Below are positions 54,289-63,426 of a stretch of DNA of 64,000 bases, in pieces. Under the pieces are notes generated by a model that was not told the origin of the DNA, made no database searches, and was given only the letters and a program-made list of their open reading frames with translations. The DNA comes from Nannochloropsis salina CCMP1776. Its lineage: Eukaryota > Sar > Eustigmatophyceae > Eustigmatales > Monodopsidaceae. A program made the translations under genes and the position numbers. Position 1 is the first letter of the stretch. Each line of letters starts with the position of its first letter. The stretch is taken from contig SDOX01000183.1 of the NCBI GenBank assembly GCA_004565275.1, positions 494,192 through 558,191 on the forward strand, given 5' to 3'.

Positions 54289-55846
54289 TCATTCCCGGCC
54301 CCCGTCCTCCCCCCCGCCTTCCCCCTCGCCTTCCCCTTCCCCCTCTTCCTCCTCCAACCGGGTCTGCGGGCTCCACGCCCTGTCCCCATAAGTCTCCTTC
54401 TGCAGCTGTCGGATCCATATGGCGCTGGTCACGTGTCCCCGGTAGATCAGGTAGAAGAGCTGAAAGGGCCAAGGAGGAAGAGAGGGGGGAAAGGAGGGAG
54501 GGAGGGAAGACAAAATGGACGCGAGAAACGAGGAAGGGAGGGAGGGAGGCATGAGAATGCGCCTGAAGCTGAGAAGAACTGCCCCCATCCTTCCTTCCAC
54601 CCCTCCCTCGCACCGTCAATATGATCAAGGTCCCCCCCAAGAAGGGAGACGGGCCTCGAACCACCTCCGGAAAGCCGAAGCGGGCTTTGATCGCGCTCTT
54701 CTCGAAGGTGTTTTGGTATCGGGCGAGCTGTGCCTCCATGACCACACGCTCCCAGTACGGGACCACCCAGCTCCACTTGCCGGCGTGGACGCGCCAGCGG
54801 CGGCCGTACATTTGCCGGAGGGAGAAGGTGGACCCTGAAGAGGTGGGGAGGGAGGCCGGGACGGAGGATGGGGAGGAGGGAAGGACAAAGCGGATCGGGG
54901 TGGAGGGAATTTGCAGGCGAGGGTCCATGGCGTCGAAAAACTGAAGGCCGGGGAGGTTGAAAAAAAGCCCGAGACCGTTGCAAAAGGTCTGATAAATAAT
55001 CCCGAGCGTAGAGAGAAGGAGGGCGAGGATCCCGTTGGCGTAGGCCGCAAGTCCTCCTTGGAGCTGGGCGAGGGAGGCGCCGAGGCTGTGGAGGAGTTGA
55101 GTCAAGATGGGGAGGAGGGTACCTTGGGGGCTAGTGAGGAGCGAGCGGGAGAAGGCGAGCACAGGGAGCAGGACGTGGCGGAGGAGGAGGTTGAGGGGGG
55201 TTAGGAGGGGCCAGAGGAGGAGGCGGAAGAGGGCGCCACTCAGGTCCGCCCCCACCTCCAGCACGTCCAGCAACCAGGAGAGGAGGACGGCAACGGGGGC
55301 CAGTGGCCCCTGGCCGAGTGTCTTGGCAAGACTCTCTTGAAGGGTGGAAAATGGGGCTGCCGAGGCCGTGGCGGCGGAGAGGAGACTGCTTCCAGGGTGA
55401 GTCAGGGAAGCGGAGACAACCTGCTTGGGTAAAGCATGGGCCACGGTGCCCGTCAGACAAACGACGGCCAGGACGCTCAGCAATATTCTCAGAGAATTTG
55501 AGGCCGTCCTTTTCTGGGGCTTGTTGGAGCGGTATGCGGGCTTGAAGAGGGAGGCAAGGGGGAAGGAGAAGGAAAAAGACCGTCCGCGTTGACCCGTGGT
55601 CTTGTCTGCATCATGCGGCAACACCGGTAGCGAGGAAGCGAGAGGAGAAAAAGCACTGCGCCTGCTTTTCTGTACAAAGGGCGTGGTATCACGGTAAAAC
55701 GGTATTTTCGCCCGCGTGAAGGCGGCAGGCCGTGACACGGGCACTTGGAAAGCCTGCACACGGACGGAGTGCGAGACGGCCAGGACGAGGAGACCCCATG
55801 AAAGTGGCCTGTATAGTTGTGATGATGAGGACCGGTGCCTCATCAT
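54289..55846 (-). CDS. Unknown plastid-targeted membrane protein
   Basis: Exons (minus) 55846-54614 and 54459-54289, intron 154 bp (GTGCGA...CTTTCAG), 467 aa; an ATG at 55903 would add 19 residues. The leader LSWGLLVLAVSHSVRVQA followed by FQVPVSRPAAFTRAKIP is a bipartite plastid pre-sequence. A second hydrophobic stretch, LRILLSVLAVVCLTGTVAHA, may be a thylakoid signal or membrane span. Further on are Leu-rich helices (VAVLLSWLLDVLEVGADLSG, LFRLLLWPLLTPLNLLLRHV) and a soluble stretch with YGRRWRVHAGKWSWVVPYWE and YQNTFEKSAIKARFG. The protein ends LFYLIYRGHVTSAIWIRQLQ and an acidic tail. I do not recognise the family. Confidence 0.7.
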
Positions 55847-56765
55847 GCCCTCTGCAATTTTGTAAGGGGGATAATTGACAGGAAGAGTGAGGCAATTTCT
55901 CATTTTGAGTCATTGGTCGAGCAAATAAATCCCGGAAAAGGTCATCTTGCTCTCAAGTAATGGCTTGATGGAGCTCAGATACCGTGTATAACCCGAGCAA
56001 ACCAGCAATACTTAAGAACAGGCAGCCGTGCATGACCACTACTACTCTTCAACTGTGAAGAAGAGAGGCACAGTGCCTACGGGGCCGTAGCACGGACTGA
56101 AACTCGCACTTGGCTGAAGCTTGTAACCTGCGGCTAGGGTTGTTCAATCATCAAGCGAAGAGAGCGTCGAGGTCCAATTCTATTTACAGAGCAACAATCG
56201 CTTTATTTTGGGGGCGTCTCCCCGTACTATGCTGTTTTGGACGTCGAACCGATCCACAAATTGTGCATGTATGGACATTGTGTGCTTCCTACGTTTGCGA
56301 GGTGTCCGAGATAGACTGCTTTGCGTGATCGTTGGCATGTCCCTCAACCCGTGCTGGCTCAGAGCGAGGGCACTGTGTTCGCGAAATACAAGCCGAGACA
56401 TGCTTTACAACCAACCCGAGCATGGAAACCTATTGCACCACAGCCGATCATGTTCTCGGGACATTCTGAAGCGTATGACTTTGTTTTTAACTGTTTCTTG
56501 AGTGCGTGTGATGCGGTAACAGGGCCAACAGAGAGTTCTTACTCCTTCGTGAATCATTCACGGGATGTTCTTAGTTTTTCTGTCTCGTGCAAGGCAAGCG
56601 CGAAACACGAAGCGATGACAAGTTTTGTTCTCAGTATCCATTGAAATACCACTTCGTTAGTCCTTTCCAGCGTGGGATCTTGTCATTCCTGCGCTTACCT
56701 CCCTGTGCATCAATATTTCTTACACCTCCTTCGACGTACATCCTGGTAAAGGAAAAGAAAATATC
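55847..56765. promoter_or_regulatory. Divergent intergenic region, unknown plastid gene / SOD
   Basis: 919 bp between divergent starts. Frames at 56110-56644 have no recognisable product; no motif identified. Confidence 0.45.
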
Positions 56766-58000
56766 ATGGCCATCGAACTTCCCCCCTTGCCTTGGGATAA
56801 AAACGCCCTAGCGCCGCACATCTCCGCGGAGACGATCGACTACCACTACGGGAAGCATCATGCGGCCTATGTCACCAAACTAAATGGCATGATTAAGGTA
56901 CGTTACTGGCTGTCTTGCTTGATATCCGCTGTTTGGGCCCTTGAATGCGGCGCAGGCCCTGGACCGTATTGTTTTGTCGTTGCTATGGAACATTTCCTCT
57001 TAGCTGTGCGTCGTGGCGAGTGAGGTTTTTCTCGGGGTCGGTCCTGGGCTCTTTGTCCTTTCGTCCCTCCTCCTCCCCTTACAATTGCATGACATCACGG
57101 CAGGATGACCCTGCCTACACAGGCAAGTCTGTAAAGGAGATCATGCTTGCCGCTCCGGCCGGTGGTCTCTTCAACAACGCCGCACAGGTCTGGCCTCCCA
57201 TCTACCCCTTCGTCCTTCTTGTCAAGTCGCTCTCTCCCTCCTTCTCATCCGTGCCTCCCTGTTCCCCTCCTTGCCTGCCTCCCTCCCCCTCCTTCCTCTT
57301 TTTTTTTCCCTTCTCTGCCCCGTCCTCCCTTCTTCTTCAATGCTTCCATCTGCTCGCTTCTTCACGTGATTCCTTTTCCTCTGGCCTCTCTTCATTCCCC
57401 TTCTTGGGGTCCTTCCGCTCTCGGCCCTTCCTTCCTTTGCCCTCTCTGTCCCTGTCTACCTCCCTTCCTCCTCTCCTCGTACCTCCCTCCCTCCCTCCCT
57501 ACCGTCCGGTCTCATCACCCACCCAATGTCCGGTCTTGACCTCCCTCCCACCTCGTCATCCCTCTCGTCTCGCTTTATCTAGGCTGTGGTCCGTCTCATC
57601 TCCCCCTCCCCCCCCCATCCCCTAGGTATGGAACCACACGTTCTACTGGAACAGCATGGCTCCCAACGCGGGGGGGGCGCCCTCCGGACCCATCGCCGAC
57701 AAGATCAACGCCGCCTTCGGGAGCTTCGACAACTTCAAGTCTCAGTTCTCCACGGCCGCCGCCGGGCATTTCGGGAGCGGGTGGGCCTGGCTGGTCCTCA
57801 AGGACGGGAAATTGGAGGTGGTGTCCACGCACGACGCGAGCAATCCGTTGAAGGAAGGCTTGGGGACCCCCCTCCTGACCTGCGACGTGTGGGAGCACGC
57901 CTACTACGTGGACTACCGGAACGCCCGCCCTGCCTACGTGGAGGCCTGGTGGTCGCTGGTTAACTGGGAATGGGCCAATGCCCGGCTGGCGGAGGCGTGA
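56766..58000 (+). CDS. Iron superoxide dismutase
   Basis: Converts superoxide to hydrogen peroxide and oxygen. Exons 56766-56897, 57104-57187, 57626-58000 (196 aa), phase-0 introns. Metal ligands are all present: His in [12 protein letters not shown], His in [10 protein letters not shown], Asp and His in [13 protein letters not shown]. The Gln in [10 protein letters not shown] and the block [13 protein letters not shown] point to the Fe rather than Mn type. The protein begins directly with [18 protein letters not shown], with no leader, so this copy is predicted cytosolic unless an upstream exon exists. Intron 2 (438 bp) is strongly CT-rich. Confidence 0.96.
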
Positions 58001-59170
58001 GCCGGTGGGTAGGGCCGAGAGTGGTCCGAACCGACCCCGAGGGATTGGGGCGCTGAGAGCCTCCTGGAAAGGCAGGGAAGGCGCAGGGGTTGGTCGGGCG
58101 CAGGGCGTCCTGTCCTCGCGTCCAGGGGAGCAGCATGGGGGTGTCGGTCCCGGGCCGCGGGGCGTGGGGCACGTATCGTGAGGGAGCAGGCGAGGGGGCG
58201 ATAGGGGTGGCCTGGCTGGTGAGGAAAAGGAGGGGGGGAGGCGGTCGAGGGAGGGTCGTACAGACGGGTAGGGAAGGGTGGATGGAGACCTCTTGGGAAT
58301 TGAATGACCGGGCAGGCCGTGCGCCATGAGAATGACAGGAGCGAGGGCGGGGAGGCGCCGAGGATGGGAAGGGAGGGGAGGAGGTGCCGAGGGGGGAGGG
58401 AAGGAATAGACCAAGCGGTAGAATTAGGTAGAGGGGCTAGCGATGGACAGGGTGGGGCGCAGGGGAAAGAAGGAAAAGCCGACGAGTCCGTCCGAGTCAT
58501 TTCTTCCGATCAAGGAGGGGGCCGTTGGAGAGGGTCTCGAACCTTCCTTTCCCTCCCGCCTCATCCCGCAGGGGAACGTTCGAGCCTTTTCTCTCGGGCG
58601 CCTGCTCTCCGGCGTTGGGTCTCCTCGATCTTCCTTCTCGCTTTCTCCCCTCTCTTGTCGTCACTGCCCCTCGCCCACTCCCCTTCCTCCGCCCACGCCT
58701 GCCCTCCGCCCCTCTCTCTCGTCCTTCCTTTCCCATCACCCTTTCCTTCCTCATCACCCCTCCCGCGCTCGCCCTACCTCCCCGACCGATCGTCCTGCGC
58801 GTCGCTCTTCCCATGCTTTCGCCTTTGATCCCCCCCTCCACTCCCTGCCCTCCTTCGCTCCCTCCCCCTCCCTCCACCATCAAGACTCTCCTCCCTCCCT
58901 CGAGAGAGTTCCCTCAGGAAGCATGTCTCGCTTTCGCCACCGCCAGCTGCCTCGTCCAACCCTGTCGTCATCGTGCTTGCTGCTCCTGCCTATAAGCCAC
59001 CTCGCCCTTGGAACCTTTTGTGCCCTCCCTCCGCCCTCTTCCTCACTCCCCTTCCCTCCCCATCCCTCGCATGCGTCAACCTCGTCCCCGGAACCTCCCT
59101 TCATGCCCCATCACTCCTTTCGAGGCCCCGCCGCGCACCTCCCCCGGGTCCTCTCCCCTCCCCCTTTCCC
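58001..59170. other. Convergent intergenic region, strand-asymmetric composition
   Basis: About 1.17 kb with a purine-rich left half (58001-58460) and a pyrimidine-rich right half (58520-59170) on the plus strand. The long open frames here (for example 58443-59315) are low-complexity Ser/Pro artefacts of this composition. No gene is supported. Confidence 0.55.
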
Positions 59171-60897
59171 TCACGCCGGCCGCATCTTCTCGGTGCCCTG
59201 TAGCAATTCATCCAGCCACTGTGGGAGGGAAAGGATGGAGAAAAGGCCGATCAAGAGGGAGGGAGGGACGGGAAAAAGGCCGATGAGACTCGGGTTCGTA
59301 AGTCCAAGAGTATGAGAGAGGAGACCCCCACAGGCTGCAGGTCTTGACCGCCCGCCTTCCCCCCTCCCTCCCCTTCTCCTCTTCATTTCGATCCCACTCA
59401 CGTCCACGTAGGCCTCAGGCTCGTCCACATGCGGCAAGCGGCTTCCAAATTTCTTGACCACCACCCCTCCCTCCCTCCCTCCCTCCTCCACCCGGCTTCT
59501 CAGGCGTCCGACTGCCGCCTCGTCCAGACTCCCTTCCCCGTCCCCCGTGCTGCCGTAGCTGAGGAATATGGGCCGACTTCCCACCTTCCCAAGCTCTGGC
59601 AACCCCTCCCATTGCCTCTCGTAATGCACCCTGTCCTCCCTCCCGCCCTGCCCCCCGCCCTCCCCCCCGCCCTTCACCCCGGCCACGGACTCGGTGACGC
59701 AGAGGGGAACAGCCGCGCCCCGGTCGGAGTAGAGGGAAGGGAGGCTTCGAGTCCCGGGGGCGAAGACGAAGGGGTCCGCGAGGGTCAAGGACTTGACGCC
59801 CCGGGCCAAGGAGGTGGGGGAGGGCGAGGGGGAGGAAGGGGAAGAGGAAGGGGGGGCGAAGGCGGCAGTGTGCTGGAGGGCCGGGAGGCATGCTGCGCCT
59901 TGGGCCCAGACGTGGTACGAGTCGATTTCTAGAAACCGAAGGATTTCCCGGAGTTGCTCCTGCAAAAGCGCACTCCAGGCTTGCTTCCACTCGGCGGTCT
60001 CCGCCCCCCCCGGGGGCCCGTCGGCGAGGGCGGGGGGAAGGGAGCGGCTGGACTGCCCGGTGCCGACCGGGTCGAAACTGACCACGCGGCGGTCGCCGTA
60101 GACGAGGGCCTCCAAGGTCTCGGTGTAGTCGTGCGCCAGCCCGGGCCCGCCGGGCACGAGGAGGATGGGGGCGAGGCCCTGGTCCTTCTCCTTCTGTTCA
60201 TCCCCAACCACGCGCAAGAAGAGGTCGGCAGACGCAGCCATGCCGGGGAGGGAGACGGGGATGAGGCCGTCGTTGAACCGAAGGCGGTAGGCCCAGGGGG
60301 GGTATGGCTGTAGGGGGGCGGGGGATGGATGAGCATGGAGAAGGAGAGTCTCCTCCCTACGAGTCATCGGGGGAGCGAACGGGACGAGGCGCAGGAGGAG
60401 GCGGGCACATGCGTGTTCCATCGCTTCCAAATGATCCCGACGCTCAATCATTCGCTTCATCCTTCAAGAGAGGACGGCGTACGTGCTGGTTTAAATGACT
60501 CTCGGGCAGTGGGGACGAGGTAACCGGTCACTGGCGACATCCTGCCTTTCACCACTCAGGGCACCATTTCCATCACTCTCCCAACCCTTTCGACCGGATA
60601 CACCCGTTAGCATACCTTGCCACACCATGCCTGGGCCTTGCGGGGGGCATTCCCCAGGACCGATGCGCCGAGAAGGACGCTACCCGCTTTTGTAAAGAGG
60701 CTTTCGCGCGCATGGAGGCCTGCCACGGAGGAGGGGGCAGCGCGGACAATGAGAGGGGAAGGAGAAGCCGGGCCCGACCCTGTCTCTCTACAGGACATGA
60801 TGAAAGCGTTGGCAGGCAGAGAGAGGCGGAGAAGGAGCAAAAAAAGGCTGCTACGACGTAATGGAGGTCGAGGAGGGGCCGGTCTGAAAGCGGACAT
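59171..60897 (-). CDS. Plastid (probably lumenal) alpha/beta-hydrolase, S33-like, nucleophile absent
   Basis: Exons (minus) 60897-60616, 60307-59402, 59218-59171 (411 aa). Exon 1 holds a signal peptide (SSLFLLLLRLSLPANA) then FIMSCRE, and a second hydrophobic stretch ending APRKAQA-WCGK, resembling a thylakoid-lumen signal. It meets donor GTATGC in phase 0, and the acceptor CCCCCTACAG continues PYPPWAYRLRFNDGLIPVSL. The fold then matches proline-iminopeptidase-like S33 hydrolases: ILLVPGGPGLAHDYTETLEA, RVVSFDPVGTGQSSRS, a helix and YHVWAQGAACLPAL where the G-x-S-x-G elbow should be. The nucleophile Ser is replaced (AQGAA). LPHVDEPEAYVDWL keeps the His. An ATG at 60460 opens a frame through intron 1 but skips the targeting exon. 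Intron 2 (183 bp) is in frame without stops. Confidence 0.78.
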
Positions 60898-61324
60898 GGT
60901 GCTCTAGCAGGAATGGAATAGTGAAGCTAAATGAGTTCTGGTGCAATTGTGATTTGTAATGCGCCTCTTCCTATTTAAAGAGCAAAAATGGATTCTTTTA
61001 TTTCTTTTCATGAAACATTTTGTGTAATTATTTTGGTATCGAAAGGGGGCTCGTATGCGCGTGTTGCCCGGGTCGGGGGAGGAGGTCCTGTATCCCCTTC
61101 CATTTACAGTGGTGGTGCACTAATGCTGGCTTTGTCGACCAACGCGGGTCGCAATCAACCTTAGGCGCCACAAATGATATGTTCTTCTCGGTCTCGATGT
61201 GGGGTAAAGCGAAAGAAGTAAGCTTACAGCCTCCGCAACCCCATCGTAGAGACTCCGACAACTTCAACTGACTGTCTCATCCGTACCCGCACATTACTCA
61301 CATCCTCAAATAGCCACGGCGACA
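60898..61324. promoter_or_regulatory. Divergent promoter region, alpha/beta-hydrolase / PhyH-like
   Basis: 427 bp between the divergent starts of two plastid-targeted proteins, with a T-rich stretch near 61000. No motif identified. Confidence 0.5.
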
Positions 61325-62861
61325 ATGGCACAGGCAACGTGCAGGAGGAGAAGAGGGAAAAGACGTCTGTGGCCAAAATGTGACCACGTGGTGGTTGTCT
61401 GCGCCCTACTCTATTCTTACCTGTTGGCCCACGCTGAAGCTTTTCTCCACTCCCCGCGTCCGGTGCTCGGGGCAGTCCGGCTGCCATGCACGCGTGATCG
61501 AGCATTGCGGGCCGCGAATCAAGGTCGTGATAGCAAGAGTATGAGTCGGGGAAACAACAGCGATGTCGGTGCAAGCAAGCCGTCACGCGTGTCAAAACGA
61601 AGCCAGTCGCCCGCGCCAAAGACGGTACCATCCGCACCGCCCAAGACAGGAAAGCCTTTGTCTTCCTCTAGCCCAGCAGCACCAGCCACTGCCAGAATCA
61701 AGCGACAGCCCACAAAGGCTTCCCCTCCTCCATCCTCCTCCAGCCAGCACTCTCCTTCATCCCGCTCTTCCTCCGCCCCTCCCGGTTCCCCTCCCTCCCA
61801 AACGTCAGCCTCTCCCCGTCTCGGCATGGATTGGGCGTGGTCCCTCGCTGCCCAACGAAGCCTTCCGTCTCTGGAGGCCCCTTATCCCCCTATCCCCACC
61901 ACCCAGCTCCTGTCCTGGGAGAGGGAGGGGCACACCCTTACCCGCTCCCTCTGCACTTCCGAGGAGCTGAAGGACTATGCGAAGGTCGTGCGCGCGGCCT
62001 TCGAACGGGAGAAACTCGCTGCTTTTCGGCAGAAAGTCCGGGTTTTGCTTGGCCCGGAGGCCTTTCAGGACTGCCAAACCCTGGAGGAGTGCGAGGAAGT
62101 GATGGAGGAATACGTGGATCCCGACGCGGTGCCTTTTCTGCAGACCTTCAACGGCTGGCGACAGTTCCAGGATGTACGGCGCCTGGCCCTGGCTAAACGG
62201 TTTGCCCGGGTGGCCGCAGAGCTCTTGAACGTGAGTCCGGAGAAAGGGAGGGAGGGAAGGAGGGACAAAGCGAGGGAGGGAGGAAGGGGGTGTCTGCGTG
62301 CAAGCTGGGCGTTCGAGACTCGTCTTCCGCCACGTCGGTGACCGCCCTCCTTCCCTCCTTCCCTCCCGCCCTCCCTCCCTCCCTTTCGCCCTTGCTTTCC
62401 TTCCCTTCCACCAGGTGCCTCGTGTCCGCCTCTACCAGGACTCCACCTTCCTCAAGCGGGTCGGCGACGGGCCAACCCTCTGGCACTCGGACCTGAACAT
62501 GGCGCCTTTCCACACGAACGAGGCCGTGACCATGTGGCTGCCGCTCACGCCCATTCCCCCCGAGGAGGAGGGAGGGACGGGCCTCCTCTTTGCCAGCGGG
62601 TCCCACCGGGACTTCGCGCTTTCGTTTTGGGAGGACGCCAGAGGGGGAGGACGGAGGGATCTGGAAGGGCGATACGCGCTCGACAGTTACGGGCGTATGG
62701 AGGTAGGCGACGCCACCTGGCACCATGGCTGGTGTCTGCACTCCTCGGGTCCCAACGACCTGGAGGAAGACCGGATGGCCTTCACGCTCTGCTTCGTGGC
62801 GGACGGGGCGGAGATGCTGGAGGGAGGGGAAGGGAAACTGGGGGAGGGGGGCGCCGAATGA
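61325..62861 (+). CDS. Plastid-targeted PhyH-like Fe(II)/2-oxoglutarate dioxygenase
   Basis: Exons 61325-62230 and 62415-62861 (450 aa), intron 184 bp, phase 0. The leader VVVVCALLYSYLLAHAEA then FLHSPRPV is a bipartite plastid pre-sequence. Residues about 60-165 are Ser/Pro/Lys-rich and disordered. The catalytic domain contains VRLYQDSTFLKR, the iron-binding HxD in LWHSDLNMAPFHTNEA, MWLPLTPIPPEEEG, LLFASGSHRDFALSFW, and the distal His in ATWHHGWCLHSSGPND with the following Arg (EEDRMAFTLCFV) for 2-oxoglutarate. This is the phytanoyl-CoA dioxygenase-like superfamily; the substrate is unknown. G-rich sequence follows the donor and TCCC repeats precede the acceptor. Confidence 0.87.
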
Positions 62862-63426
62862 CGAAGACGAGGAGAGCTACCGGGATTGGAGGGGGAAAGT
62901 CGGGCGGAGGGTGGGCGAGAAAGAGCATGTGTACCTGCCGTTGGTGTGGGACGAGGCGTGGAGGTCGACGGACACGAGGCAGAAAAAAGGTTCGGGGGAA
63001 GCCTGAGGAGGAAGGAGGAGGCGGAGGGGAGCAGCGGGGGAGAGGGGCTTCAGAGAATCCCACGGTCGGGGGGAGGGGGGGGAGCGGAGTCCCGCCTCTG
63101 TGGCCGTGACTGTCCGGGATTTTCGTTTCGAACCCGGGGGCTCGGCCTTATTCGGGTAAATGGTCGAAACTGTCGTCCTGCGGCACTGCATGTACAAAAC
63201 CATCAATTTTGGACAGACGATCAGGGCCTGGCTCCATGTGATTTCTCTCTTCTGTTATCTGCTCATGTCATATCGCATTACTTTCCCGCCTCTCCCCAGC
63301 CTCTCCCACCGCTTCCTCCCTCACCCTCGACCCTTCCTCCTCCCTTCTCCTGGCTTCTCCCTTCTGTCTCTCGCCCGGCCTGTCTACCCTGAACGACTCT
63401 CCTTCTCCTCCCACTTTTCCTCCATT
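62862..63426. other. Convergent intergenic region
   Basis: 565 bp between PhyH-like and JmjC stops, purine-rich on the left and pyrimidine-rich on the right. No gene is supported. Confidence 0.45.

Noticed and set aside
58443-59315. 290-codon plus-strand frame after SOD
   Set aside because: Ser/Pro-rich translation of a CT-rich stretch with several similar overlapping frames; no domain, no leader.
60308-60460. ATG at 60460 as start of the alpha/beta-hydrolase
   Set aside because: The 5' part is open by chance; a CCCCCTACAG acceptor at 60308 in phase with the targeting exon ending at 60616 gives a better protein. Kept as the fallback.
63100-63180. Possible tRNA from a TTCGAA-like T-loop near 63130
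   Set aside because: No matching acceptor stem, D arm or anticodon arm could be drawn on either strand.
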